Part shown: positions 1 through 10,196 of the stretch, piece after piece
How the letters are laid out: every line of letters starts with the position of its first letter
Position numbering within the stretch: the stretch's first letter is position 1
Source of the DNA: Zoroaster sp. YZ-2022
Taxonomy: Eukaryota; Echinodermata; Asteroidea; Forcipulatida; Zoroasteridae
Length of the DNA stretch: 64,000 nucleotides
Assembly: GCA_029582265.1 (NCBI GenBank)
Contig: CM055823.1
Coordinates: 11,101,716 to 11,165,715 of the forward strand
Direction: 5' to 3'
Notes under the pieces: generated by a model
The model's database searches: none
The model's input: only the letters and a program-made list of their open reading frames with translations
What the model was told of the DNA's origin: nothing
Made by a program: the position numbers and the translations under genes

Positions 1-1839
1 ACCCCATACGACTGTATATAAACAGTTTAAACAATGAATATTTAATAACCGTAGAACCGCCTTACAATCTCAAAAAATGAAAAAATGTGATAATAAGTCG
101 GATGCTGATGTTATTTTTTGCCATTGTGGGTTTCAGAAGCTATCGTCATGTAAATTGAACTAAACCCAGTGCATGGTCTATATTTTATTTAAAAAATTAA
201 GTCGATTGTAAATTTGGTTTAAAAAATATAAAATATAGCGTTTTTGGTTCAGCTATGGTTGGAACTACAAATTCCCGCCGATTCCCGCCTAAATTCTCAT
301 ATTTCCCTAAAGCTAATATTTCAGCAACATTTTGATACCAAAATTAGCTGCGACCACCTGCGACCTGTGATTTTGTAACATTTTTTGTAAACCCATCCCA
401 ACAAATCCCAACAAACCCCATCCCAACAAATTTGAACATTTTTTATAAGTCGACTGTGAGCAGCGCGCTTGACACAGTGAAATGACTTGCGGTTTCCGCT
501 TCGTAAACAAAGAGAAGACTTGTAAAATGATAGCCATGATAAACAATTGTGCAGTTAAAATTGTTATCAGTGTCTTGATAATGGAAAGCACGACATATCT
601 AAAAAGTAATTATCAGTCAGTAAGCCCCTACACTATTGGTAAATTCACGAAACAAAAATGATCACAGTTGTACATGAAACTTGTTGGTGTTAAATTGATA
701 AATTTGCTTTCAAATAGGCTATAGTGATATAGTGAATTAATGTCCAAAATTAATTGCTGTCCCTCCGGAAACAAAATCAAATCAACGTACGAATTAATAC
801 GAAACTAAATGCATTTTCATTATTTTCTCGGATAATGACACATAATAAACGGAAACTTTCACAGGTTGGTTGTTTTAACGGATATCTTGATTCAAATAAA
901 GTAAGGATACTTTTAGAAACATTTTTACAAACATTACCAATAGTGTACAAACTTCTTCAAATTGTTTAACGACAATTTTATCCTTACAATAATTTACAGC
1001 CGTAACGCATACACTCGATTAGTGTAATTTAAAACCAGCAAGACCATTTAAAACCATTGAGGCTATGAGCGTGGATCATCTGCAGTCCAATCAGAAATCA
1101 GTATTTTGATGACGTCATAAATGTTTAAAACACTTTCATTGACATCAGCGCGTCCGAAAACACATCTGGGTCTAATATGCCATCAAAATAACGGACAATT
1201 TAGTTTTGGCTCACTTTGGTCCCACCCTGGCCCACTGTGTGCTACTTCTCATCTAACAACACGTGCTCACTGCTCCTGCGTGCACGTGCTGGTTCGGATA
1301 CCAGGAATACGTTCGCCAATCCAAGCTGCTGAAGAGAAGGGCAGCTGCGCAGAATCTTATCTTTTGGCTTCGGCAATAAAATAAATATTAAACAATCATT
1401 GGGTTTTTAATAAATTAAAATTCTCAATTAAAATTCCCTCACCAAGAATTAAAAAAACGTACATTTTCTCCTTTTTTTCTCAAAATTCTCAGATTCAGGT
1501 TCAGTGAGTTTGTAATCCAACTAATTCAAAAATGCTGGCCTTAAGTAGATTGCTGGGGGATTTGTGCTATTAACACTGGATGCTGGACAGCAATGAAAAG
1601 TAAGAGATGCATAATAGCCCTCTGTTCGCCACCCTATGGACCTCTGTTCCCTACCCTATGGACCTCTGTTCGCCATCCTTGGGACCCGCCGATATATAAA
1701 ATAGGAATCAATATGGAGGATACTCACCATATTCACATCAATCATGTTATTTTGTCGTTCGGTTAAACATCGCACCAGAACCCTACTGGGCAACGCTCTA
1801 CGAGGAAATAAAGCAATACCAAATACAAGAACAATGTTC
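1..1839. other. gene-free AT-rich host DNA
   Basis: No convincing coding region is seen on either strand; the open frames are short and lack family motifs. One stretch at 1267-1328 (minus) could be a third exon of the secreted-peptide gene described at 2590 and 5377, because a pyrimidine-rich AG acceptor precedes it and the phase fits, but the evidence is weak. Confidence 0.5.
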
Positions 1840-1919
1840 AGCTCATGACAGCCCTGTTAGGATACTATCTACAGTGTATTTGCACTGTAGATAGGGTCAT
1901 ATCAGGGCTAAGCTCATGA
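1840..1919. mobile_element. 62-bp hAT-like micro-MITE with target duplication
   Basis: The direct repeat AGCTCATGA occurs at 1840-1848 and 1911-1919. Between them lies a 62-bp segment (1849-1910) that is nearly one hairpin: the arms CTATCTACAGTG and CACTGTAGATAG flank a six-base loop, and the ends are CAGCCCTG and CAGGGCTA. The end sequence and the 8-9 bp duplication match the hAT superfamily pattern. It has no coding capacity and would depend on a transposase elsewhere. Confidence 0.65.
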
Positions 1920-2274
1920 GAACTTTACGGTTTGTGAAGAGATGAAAGATCGTAATTAGTGCTTGCTTGAAATTAAGATACGCTGGATGGAGTAGGTCGG
2001 TGTGATGGTCCTATGGAGACACACTGAGGGTTTGGAAGGTTGGCATTTGGTACACGAGCAGTGGCAGTCTGCAGAGTTTATCGTTTCAATCCAGATATTG
2101 CATTAACACCATCTAAGAGGCCTTTTTAAATTATACACAATCATCAGACCGTTCCACAAGGTAGGCCTTCAACCTCAGCGATAGATGGCGCCACTGCTCC
2201 TGGTACCAATTGATCTTACATAATTATCTGGTGTGGTCCCTCAACCCAATCATCATATGAATCTTTTGTACCCG

Positions 2275-2350
2275 TCTCCTGTACCCATGGTCCTGTCTCC
2301 TGTCCTGTACCCATCGTCCTGTCTCCTGTACCCATGGTCCTGTCTCCCCA
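2275..2350. repeat. short tandem repeat (CCTGTCTCCTGTACCCATGGT-like)
   Basis: Imperfect repetition of a unit containing CTGTCTCCTGTACCCAT over about 75 bp. It produces short open frames on both strands that are not genes. Confidence 0.7.
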
Positions 2351-2589
2351 ATTACGTGTATGATCATTCTACTACACTGACACAGTTCTGTGAGCACAAA
2401 CACCACCGCCCCTCGTCTCTATGATCTAGTTTCCCACGTTAGCGGCAATTCCAGTGGCGTAGCAGGGGGAGCAGGGGACAGCCCCAACTTGTTGGCAAAA
2501 TAGTGTCTGTCGGTAAATTCACAAATTTGTTGGTAATTCTGAGAAATCATCGCTACACCACTGGGCAATGCCATGAGTGTTTCACTTAC

Positions 2590-2625
2590 TTTGCTCCTGG
2601 AGCTCCTCTTCAAAATATTCTCGTT
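2590..2625 (-). CDS. coding exon 2 of a small secreted-protein gene
   Basis: A 36-nt exon on the minus strand. It is preceded by a pyrimidine tract ending TTCCTAG (acceptor) and followed by GTAAGTG (donor). In the phase set by the first exon at 5377-5449 it encodes an acidic, glutamate-rich segment, REYFEEELQEQ. The sequence shows splice sites and phase agreement directly; the gene link is inferred. The acidic stretch behind a signal peptide would suit a propeptide of a secreted peptide precursor. The 3' end of the gene is not securely identified; a candidate terminal exon is 1267-1328. Confidence 0.5.
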
Positions 2626-2688
2626 CTAGGAAGAGAAACAATATTTAGGATTGAATGATGAAAGAAATAAAAATACGAAATAAATTTC

Positions 2689-2697
2689 AGTCAGCCA

Positions 2698-2742
<45 letters not shown>

Positions 2743-2748
2743 TCAGTC
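2689..2748. repeat. (CAGC)n / CAGTCAGC simple repeat
   Basis: About 60 bp of CAGC and CAGT units in a row. The open frame through it is low-complexity and not taken as a gene. Confidence 0.9.
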
Positions 2749-2749
2749 A

Positions 2750-3645
2750 CGGTTCCAGTCTTCTTGAAAACGTTATCCTGCCATTAATAACTTATTTCCA
2801 AAATCACAAAAAAACTTTCAAAAGATTTTGTCTTTAAATGCAGACAATAGCCACATGATTTTAGTTTTCAAGCAGTTATACACTAATAATGTTTTCCCAG
2901 GGGCGGGAAGAAACCTGCGACAAAACATGTATTGAGTTAAAGGTAAAGTAAAGAATTGGTAAATTACAAAAAACACCATTTTGTATTCATAATGTTACAC
3001 TTTCTTTGTGTGAAGCCGATGATGGTTAATGTTCACAAGAATTTTTTTTTTCTGAGGTTCTGTCGCTGAAATAATTTCCGTTTAATATAATTGTTAAAAG
3101 AGAATTATTTCATAGATCTAATTGCATTTTCACTTTTGTCTTGTGAACGAAATTACCTAATAATGTGAATCTTTAGCAGATTGGTTGTTTAGTGTTTATC
3201 GGGATTCACAGAAAGTAAGCATATCGCAGAAGCAGTTTGGGAGCATTATCATGGGAGCATAAATGCAAGATTACTTTATACAATCTCTATAAATGCTGTT
3301 GGGGCGTGGCACCTCTTTTTTGCCATGCATTCCGGTTTCAGCTAACCTCGTTCCTTCCCTGACAACGGCCGTTGATTCAGGGTAATTATCATTAGCCATA
3401 ATACACACGTTGTTGTTTATTTTGTATTTATTTATTTTATTTATTTGCGTGCATATTATGTGAGTGACTTGGACCGGATGCATTGCACGTGAGGGTAGGG
3501 GGACCCCGTACTGACAGAAACATTATAATTACGTTTTTGATTGTTTTCACGATCTTTCAATTCTTGAAGGAGCTCTCTCAGACTTTCCATTAGCCCTGCA
3601 TCTGGTAAAAACCACAAGCATAACAAATAAACATGACTGTGACCA
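2750..3645. other. no gene seen
   Basis: AT-rich DNA that may be intron of the minus-strand secreted-protein gene (exons at 5377 and 2590). Short open frames lack homology cues. Confidence 0.5.
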
Positions 3646-4076
3646 GGGGCGCGTTTTCCCGACTGTAACCAGAAACATGTTTGGGCTTTGGTGATTAGTT
3701 AAGCGTTTTCGCGAGTTCGGTTGTGCTGCGATGACGTCATTGTTCTGACCAAACGTAAACCGAAGTGTTGTGATCGGTTACGCTTGGTTTCAAGATGGCG
3801 GATTGAAAAAACAACGAAAGTTTTGTTAATTATTTGTTAAAACATGGTGAAATGATTGTTCGTATACAAGTATATCTTTCAAGTTTATTACTAGCACTCA
3901 CGAGTAAGTTCAATTTGGCAAAAAAATAATTGAGAAGCGTTGATGATTGAACTGAAAACAATTTTCTGGTTATGTTCGCGTTTTCGCGTAGCTATGCCAT
4001 CTTGTTTCTGGTCAAGAATATGACGTCAGAAACAAGTTTCTGGTTAGGGTCACGAAAACACGCCCCAGTTGCCTAA
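3646..4076. mobile_element. MITE-like element with inverted ends
   Basis: The left end GGGGCGCGTTTTCCCG is followed by TAACCAGAAAC. The right end carries GTTTCTGGTTA and then GAAAACACGCCCC. The termini are therefore inverted repeats of about 35 bp around a 360-bp non-coding core. The superfamily is not clear, and I see no unambiguous target duplication. Confidence 0.55.
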
Positions 4077-4468
4077 CCATTGCTATTCTGCCATGGCCGT
4101 ATACAATGAGGGGCGGGGCGTGACAAGGGCAGCAAAAACCGTGTTGTTAGAAACTACACCAGAGACGTTCATATTGAACAACTCGCCCAATACAAACACT
4201 ATGGAAGAATAAAACTAATGACACCTCCAGCGTTATTTCAACTGTTACCAATGGCGTTCTTTTAACATTCCAGTTTTTGCAGTGTGGGAACGTGGACATG
4301 TTCCCCAAATGCTTGGATATAATGACAGTAATGTCAATATTCCCTTATACTATTTATCGTCTCCATTAATGACACAATATCCAACAAGAAACTTAACAAT
4401 TATGAAGATTACGGTACCAAACAATGACCCCGACTGACATATTATTGTCATTTTTGAGAATCGTGAAA

Positions 4469-4706
4469 TGTACACTCTTAAAACTAAAGTGTTGAATCAA
4501 CATTTTAAACAGTTTGGTCAGTGACTACTCTTTATAAAGTTGGATTTAACTTTTAAAAGTGATGACTTCACATTGATAAATTTAGACTTAACTTGACTCC
4601 GTGTTAATTTAACACTTTCTTTGAGTTGAATTTAACTTTATAAAAATGTTGTCACTCACCGAACTCTTATAAGGTTGATTCAACACTTTAGTTTTAAGAG
4701 TGTATA
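4469..4706. mobile_element. MITE, family with TIR TACACTCTTAAAACTAAAG
   Basis: About 30-bp terminal inverted repeats: TACACTCTTAAAACTAAAG... on the left and ...CTTTAGTTTTAAGAGTGTA on the right, around an AT-rich non-coding core. Further members are at 29930-30530, 30957-31177 and 33753-33925. The flanking bases are compatible with a TA target duplication. Confidence 0.75.
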
Positions 4707-4847
4707 TATACAGTGGTGTAACTAGGGTCCAATTTTCAGGGGACACTAGGGGGCGCACCACTTTTTCTAGGGGATGTCAATACTTGAATCCTGAAGTCTC
4801 AAATTGGGACATATTTTTTTCAAAATTCTGAATGGGGAACCCGGGGG

Positions 4848-5032
4848 CACGGACCTCGGCTGGGGGGGCACGGACCTCGGCTGGGTGGCACGGACCTCGG
4901 CTGGGTGGCACGGACCTCGGCTGGGGGGCACGGACCTCGGCTGGGGGGCACGGACCTCGGCTGGGGGGCACGGACCTCGGCTGGGGGGCCACAGACCTCG
5001 GCTGGAGGGCACGGACCTCAGCTGGGGGGTAC
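4848..5032. repeat. 20-bp GC-rich minisatellite
   Basis: About nine tandem copies of CACGGACCTCGGCTGGGGGG with a few variants. All three frames stay open on both strands because the repeat lacks stop codons, so the predicted proteins are artefacts. Confidence 0.9.
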
Positions 5033-5035
5033 TTC

Positions 5036-5103
5036 CCCCGTCCCCCTCCCTCCCCCCGTCCCCCGTCCCCCGTCCCCCGTCCCCCGTCCCCCTCCCTCCC
5101 CAT
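5036..5103. repeat. C-rich pyrimidine tract
   Basis: Repeats of CCCCCGT and CCCTCCCT, directly following the minisatellite. The complementary strand is G-rich and could form G-quadruplex structures. Confidence 0.8.
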
Positions 5104-5376
5104 AGTTAAGGTATTGATATAATAAGGGAAATCAAGTCCGAAAACCATCATAAAAGTGGATTTTAAAGATAGTTTTCGCTTTCTGTACCCCCAAAAATCG
5201 ATGGAATCCTTTTTAACTGCTTAGTGGTTGTACACAAAAATTTCCAAAAAAACCTTAAAAAGTGGCGGTCGGATACGACATTCTTTCCCTCAAATCCAGT
5301 GCTTTGGTTTTGCGATAATTCCTGAGAAAACATTATTCGATTGAGTTCAATCTATGAACATGACTTGTTGACTTAC

Positions 5377-5449
5377 CTTTATCCTCGTAAGTTGCAATGA
5401 CACATCCCACACACACCATTAGAAGAATCAAGTAGATATAAGTCTTCAT
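5377..5449 (-). CDS. signal-peptide exon of a small secreted-protein gene
   Basis: The ATG at 5449 opens 24 codons with a typical signal peptide: a lysine at position 2, the hydrophobic core YIYLILLMVCVGCVIA (residues 4-19), then the charged residues TYEDK. The frame runs into a consensus donor, GTAAGT, at 5376 and ends in phase 1. The next exon found on this strand is 2590-2625, 2.75 kb downstream, and it keeps phase. The product is probably a small secreted peptide or its precursor, exported through the ER. I cannot name the family. The signal peptide and donor are seen directly; function is not. Confidence 0.6.
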
Positions 5450-6175
5450 CTTCACTGATGTCATTCATCGTTAAATATACAAAACAACAAACGAGACAAT
5501 AAAACAGGTTTTCTCAAACACGAAATATGGCATCCAACAAGTTCCATTACTTCATACATTCGTTACTACTTTCATTTTGTCTGCCATTAGGCAACGTGAC
5601 CCAACAGCAAATCAAAATTTTAATTAAATTCCAACACTACCGAATTGTTGCGCATGCTGTGACCGAATTAAATTTCACACATACACACCACACAGACAAC
5701 ATTTGAATAAAATAGTTGTAACTAGGTTTTTCATAGTCATATACCAATGTGTTATACATCAAAATGAAGCCGAGGACATTGTAAATGTGAATCAAGTCTC
5801 AGAATAATTGTTTATTCAAGTAATACAAATATGGAAGCTGAGATATAGAGGGCCGATTTACATGATGTTTACATCGAGCCGCTGACAGCGGCTTGCGGGC
5901 AGCAGCAGACATTTTTCAAGCCGGTGTGAGCGGCTCGCGGTAGCGAAAGAGTTTTAAGTACAGAATCTACTTTTTCAAAGGCATTTTAACATCAAATTGT
6001 GTCAGGTAAACTAAAATAAAGCATTGCCAATGGGCCTTAACACACTTACATGTTTTTGCACAGATAAGCTTTGCTGTTTCGACAATCAAAGGTGAATTTG
6101 AAAGACGTTCTTAACGGTAAGCAACTGAACCGGTGACTCCCTTTAGTAGAGCTATGTAGCACCACAGTACATCAT
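5450..6175. other. no gene seen
   Basis: Upstream region of the minus-strand secreted-protein gene. It would hold that gene's promoter and 5' UTR, but no specific element stands out. Confidence 0.4.
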
Positions 6176-6391
6176 CTAATCACCAACATAATACATGTCA
6201 CTTGCCAGGGTTATGACGTCAGCTACCTTTGTGATAATTCTACTGCGGCTTACATAAGACAAACTGATGTTAAAATGGAAAAACTGTCTATGGTGACAAA
6301 TTGATGATAAAAGGTGGTTTGCAATGAAAACAACATAATTAACGTATGACTTCCAGCTGAGGTTAGAATCAATTATTATTCCAAGTGTCAC
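6176..6391 (-). pseudogene. non-LTR reverse transcriptase fragment
   Basis: The translated start LGIIIDSNLSWKSYVNYV matches the block after the palm in LINE reverse transcriptases (LG-x-x-x-D-x-x-L-x-W). Only about 70 codons remain and no catalytic box is present, so this is a relic. Confidence 0.5.
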
Positions 6392-6861
6392 AAACTTAGA
6401 ATTAACGTATAAATGTCATTTTAAGGTAACATAAATAATTGTACTTAAATCCTGTGGGTGTGACGAAATCATGTCCTTTTAGGACCACCTTACTTTTTTA
6501 TAGTACCGGCAGCCATCCTTATTTTGTTAATGTCCACCGAGCCATGGGGCTGCACCTTTTTGTTTACTAAAGAATCTGTTGTGAATTTGATTTCCTTATT
6601 TGGCTTAAACATGCAAAGGTTTCCCAACATGATTTAACATGCACGGTCTGGATCGATATTTATTCAAATTTATGGGATAAATGAATATTCATTATTGGTG
6701 TCGTGTATAAAGAAAAGTAAAGGCGTTTCAAAGACACTTAGCAGCTTGACCACCGGCTCGATGACTTTGGGCACTGAGGCTTCTGCCTGAGACCCCACCC
6801 AGGGGGTATGGATCTGAGCTCCACTAATGCCGGTCTGATCAGCCGTTTTCTGGGTATACCG

Positions 6862-6866
6862 GCTCT
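6862..6866. repeat. left target-site duplication of Polinton 1 (GCTCT)
   Basis: GCTCT directly precedes the left TIR, and the same five bases directly follow the right TIR at 22690-22694. Polintons usually make 6-bp duplications; here five bases are identical. Confidence 0.65.
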
Positions 6867-7217
6867 AGTAGTATGTCAGATGAGGGACCCGGCGCACCTT
6901 TTATTAAAAATGATTTTTTAAGGGGAATTCCCTTTTATGTTGTTGATAATTGATGACGTCATGAAAAGATTGATGACGTCATAAAAAAAGATTAAGATGT
7001 TTTATAAGATTGTTGTGGGTAGGTATAGGCAAGGTTAAAATAAATCTTACTTATAAAATTGAAAAATATAACAAATATAATGTATAAGTATTAAAAAAAA
7101 AAAAAAACCTTACTTAAAAAAATGGGATAATAATTTTAAAATTTTTTATAAAAAAATAATAAAATCTTACTTATAAAATTGAAGAATATAAAAAATATTA
7201 TCAAGATATATAATAAA
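6867..7217. repeat. left terminal inverted repeat of Polinton 1
   Basis: About 351 bp, inverted relative to 22342-22689 with small indels. The outer tip is the tandem AGTAGT. It holds a kappaB-like site (6922-6931), two perfect CRE palindromes (6954-6961, 6974-6981) and, inside, two direct copies of CTTACTTATAAAATTGAA. It ends one base before the ATG of the first gene, so it must carry that gene's promoter. Confidence 0.92.
6922..6981. promoter_or_regulatory. kappaB-like site and twin CRE sites in left TIR
   Basis: GGGGAATTCC (6922-6931) fits the NF-kappaB consensus GGGRNWYYCC. TGATGACGTCAT occurs twice, 20 bp apart; its core TGACGTCA is the consensus CREB/ATF site. The same three sites lie inverted in the right TIR. 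The matches are seen directly; a role in driving the inward-facing terminal genes is inferred. Confidence 0.5.
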
Positions 7218-7218
7218 G

Positions 7219-7668
7219 ATGACATACTTTGGACTAATGAGCAAAGGTGAGTTAAAAGAGATTATATTAAAAAACAATATAAAAATTGAGAGGGGGTCTG
7301 GTAAATTTGGAAAACTAACAAAGCAAGATTATTTAAGAGTGGTAACAAAATATAAAGATGTATTACCACAACAAAAAAACAATTCATGTGAATGGCTTTT
7401 AGTTGGTTCATTGGAAAAATGTAATAGACCAAACATGGGTGTAGGCGTATATTGCGCTCAGCATGAGTGGCGTATTAGGGAAGGAAAATCAAAGACGGTA
7501 GCTTGTAAAAAGTGTAAAGTGGGTACAAAATCAAAAGCGCAAATATGTACAAATTGTAGGTTTCTTTGTGGTGAAAAATTTACTTCATCTTTAGCTGAGA
7601 ATATTGCTAGAAAAAATTATAAATTTGTGATGAAAGAGTTGTTGATAAAAACAAATTTAATAATTTAA
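7219..7668 (+). CDS. SAP-like plus zinc-binding protein (Polinton 1 left terminal gene)
   Basis: 149 aa, intact. Residues about 8-42 look like a SAP/Rho-N type helical nucleic-acid-binding motif (GELKEIILKNNI ... LTKQDY) and resemble the start of the element's own polymerase. The C-terminal half is cysteine-rich: a Cys-x11-Cys pair, a Cys-x2-His pair, then CKKC and CTNC pairs, probably binding one or two zinc ions. The ATG lies directly at the inner edge of the TIR. The 3' end overlaps the tail of the convergent gene by about 12 bp. A DNA-binding role is likely; the exact function is unknown. Polinton 2 has a PCNA-like gene in this position instead. Confidence 0.75.
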   Translation: MTYFGLMSKGELKEIILKNNIKIERGSGKFGKLTKQDYLRVVTKYKDVLPQQKNNSCEWLLVGSLEKCNRPNMGVGVYCAQHEWRIREGKSKTVACKKCKVGTKSKAQICTNCRFLCGEKFTSSLAENIARKNYKFVMKELLIKTNLII

Positions 7669-8354
7669 ATTATACGGCGGGGGTCTATCAGTTGTCATAT
7701 GTGAAAGAGTATAATAATATTTACTTACAGCAAAATTTACGTTAAACTCATAATTTTTTCTACAAGATCTATGGCCACTTTTTTTATATTTTCTGTAACA
7801 ACTGGTAAAGCTGTATCTGCTTTGCTCGCGTTAGCGTTGTTAGTGTTATTACGGATTTTTTCTTTCATTTTAGAATATTTATCTCGTTCTTCGCATACGA
7901 GTATAAATTCATTTTGGGTAATAACGCCGTCTTCAATCGCTTTTGAAACGTGGTTTTCAATCGTGTTTAGTTTAGATAAAGCTAGAATTTTTATTTCATC
8001 GTGTTTTTTAGCTTTTTTAGACAATTTATATTTTGCGTATCTGAGAGCAAACGCCGCACCGCCTAGCCCTAAAGCTAAACCTTCTAAAACAAAACCTACG
8101 GGTGCCGCTATAGCGGTTGCGATACTAGCTATTCCTATAGCTCCCGCTCCCATACAGCCCAATTCAGCGAGAGTTTCTACGATACTACAAGCGTTAATAA
8201 TTTTATTATATTTTTTATACACGGCTTCACGTTGATTTATTTCATTTCGTAATTCTTTTTGAATATTATCTATTTTTTGCAAACGAAATGATTTTGCATC
8301 ATCAATCGGTAAATTTGGATAAAGTACATTCGTTGATTCTATAGGCGCGCTCAT
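7657..8354 (-). pseudogene. membrane protein with PPPY tail, frame change near the C terminus
   Basis: The open part is 205 aa (8354-7737): an N-terminal coiled-coil-like helix region (residues 20-50), then a glycine/alanine-rich hydrophobic stretch (about 65-105) that could span or disrupt a membrane, a basic segment, and a charged C-terminal region. The 0 frame stops at 7737. In the -1 frame the sequence continues to 7657 and ends with DRPPPYNLNY. Polinton 2 has the same arrangement, so the PPxY tail is conserved. PPxY motifs recruit NEDD4-type ubiquitin ligases; adenovirus protein VI combines a membrane-active helix with such a motif. Whether the frame change is a mutation, an assembly error or programmed frameshifting is open. 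Confidence 0.7.
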
Positions 8355-8379
8355 TGTTTTTTATTAATAGTAAAAGATT

Positions 8380-8804
8380 TTAATTTAATGAAAAATTAGT
8401 AATTTTCATATCGTAACAGACTCCAGTATCTAGAGAGCCAAAAAAAAGAAATTGAGCGAATACTTGTCTGTTGTTGTTTGTGTTTTCTACTTTGAAGCAA
8501 ATACCACATTCTAAAAGCTTTGGGTTATCATCAAAACTAAAATTACCTTTTGAGAAAAAACTTACATTTATTGTTGGTTCAATTACACGTTTTGAGATCT
8601 GAAATTGCGAATTATTATCAGTAGTTATTTTAGAATAAATTGTACAATCTGTTATTGGTGTATGTACAAAAAAGAATGGCCAATTGAATCTCCACAAAAA
8701 CTGAATTATATTCTCATAGTCATATAATACGGCACTTTCTTCAAAATTAGTTATATGTCCACTTTTTTCAATAGTGTGATTACTGTTATCATCATTTTTA
8801 GTCA

Positions 8805-8840
<36 letters not shown>

Positions 8841-8889
8841 ACAAACCTTGTTCGCTCGTTGTACGTTTAGGTCCATAAATGCTTGCCAT
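8380..8889 (-). CDS. small virion-type protein, paralogue A
   Basis: 169 aa from the ATG at 8889, chosen because the paralogues at 8926, 46888 and 47400 all start MASIYGP; an upstream ATG at 8901 is in frame. A serine tract (a run of TCC/AGT-type codons that varies in length) follows the start. The C-terminal 60 residues are conserved among paralogues: C-x-CFK, then FFGS, then a terminal N after hydrophobic and lysine residues. No known domain is recognised; a beta-rich structural protein is plausible. A TATACTATAAA motif lies just upstream, shared with the paralogues. Confidence 0.65.
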
Positions 8890-8925
8890 ATTACTCATCA
8901 TATTTTTATAGTATAAAAATATAAT

Positions 8926-9420
8926 TTAATTTAACGGTAAACTTTTAATTTCTATATTAAAACAGATTTTATTATTTAACGATCCGAAAAAAGTCGCTTG
9001 TAAAAAATCTTTTCGTTCATTTTGTATTTTAAAACACATCTCGTACTTTAAATGCTGCGTTTCATTATCTAGAAAACGAAATTTTTCATTTCTTTCGGGC
9101 GAAGGAATGTAATAAATGTTTGGTGCGTAATTACGCGTTATCGCGTGCGTGGCAAAACTATTAGTTTTTATAAATTGAGTGAAGATACTGCAGTACGAGG
9201 GTGCTTCATTAAACATGAAAAAAGGCTGTTTGAACGTAGCGTGCCATCCGAGTATAACGTTATATTTTTCAACGAGAATAGTTCTTTGTAAAATTTCATC
9301 TCTGTTAAGATATCCATGATGTTGATAAATTTCGCTAGACGATAAAACATCTTTATTTACGCTACTACTAGATAAACCTTGTTCGCTCGTTGAACGTCTG
9401 GGTCCATAAATGCTCGCCAT
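8926..9420 (-). CDS. small virion-type protein, paralogue B
   Basis: 164 aa, intact. It starts MASIYGPRRSTSEQGL, nearly the same as the downstream paralogue at 8380-8889, and shares the C-terminal pattern CFK...FFGSLN...SLPLN. The central part contains hydrophobic, aromatic-rich segments (GWHATFKQPFFMF) with spacing suggestive of beta strands. The pair is transcribed from the same strand with a 36-bp spacer containing the TATACTATAAA motif. Function unknown; the location among capsid genes suggests a virion component such as a fibre or minor capsid protein. Confidence 0.65.
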   Translation of the reverse strand: MASIYGPRRSTSEQGLSSSSVNKDVLSSSEIYQHHGYLNRDEILQRTILVEKYNVILGWHATFKQPFFMFNEAPSYCSIFTQFIKTNSFATHAITRNYAPNIYYIPSPERNEKFRFLDNETQHLKYEMCFKIQNERKDFLQATFFGSLNNKICFNIEIKSLPLN

Positions 9421-9470
9421 ATTTATAGTATAAAAATATAATTTGAAAATAGCGAAGAAATTAGATTTAT

Positions 9471-10159
9471 TTACGTTTTTATCTTTCGAATATTTAATTT
9501 GAAAATAGCTGGAAAACCATGATTATGTACATCTCTACCCCTTGAATCTTTAATTTTAAAACTTAATTCGTTTAAAGTACTTTTTTAATATTTTTTAAAC
9601 AAAGGTTTATTATAATCTATATACATACTATTTCCAAATGATTCTCCTTTTAAGGGAAAGCTTCTAAAAAGGTATAAGGTTTACCGTTGAAATAATTGTC
9701 GGTTGAAGAGAGTTGTTCGCAATAAATATATAAACTTTTAAAAGGATATACATCGACTTTTTTAGTATATTCTCCTTCAGTTAAAAATTCGTTGTTAAGT
9801 CCGAGTAAATTAGCTAAACCAGCTGTAATTTTAATAGATTTATTACTACCGTTTAATATTAGCGTATAAACACCAACTGTTTCATCGATCGTATACGTTA
9901 TCCAAAGCTTGTTTATTGATATAATATCTAAAATTTCATAAATATTATAAAGCCCTTGTTCGACAAATTTTATATCATCGTTTGATTCACCCGCTATACG
10001 ATAGATTATTCTTTCTTTTTTACGCACGTTGTAATATCCTACCCACATGTTTGCGCTAAATAATGCCATCTCGAGATTGCCATCACGATCATCGATAACA
10101 TCGCTTAATTGAACTTGCGCACCATCTTTTCCAATTTCGATTTCAAAAACATGATTCAT
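9471..10159 (-). pseudogene. penton-like minor capsid protein, frameshifted
   Basis: Homologue of the intact 225-aa gene at 46206-46883. The open part begins with the ATG at 10159 and runs to 9650, where a one-base change gives a stop; the reading continues in another frame and breaks again near 9575. Recognisable blocks are GYYNVRKKERI, an FVEQGLYNI-type block and a GLANLLG block. The alternation of strands and the position beside the other virion genes fit the single-jelly-roll penton protein of Polintons. That identification is inferred from pattern and context. It diverges from the gene at 10197 with a 37-bp shared promoter region. Confidence 0.6.
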
Positions 10160-10196
10160 TTTATTATACAAATTTATAATTAGTTTATAATAATAA

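Noticed and set aside
4767..5151. Long open frames on both strands (proline/arginine- and glycine-rich)
   Set aside because: They are the translation of a stop-free 20-bp minisatellite and a C-rich tract.
7771..8235. 154-codon plus-strand frame
   Set aside because: Mirror frame of the minus-strand membrane-protein gene, which has a homologue in Polinton 2.
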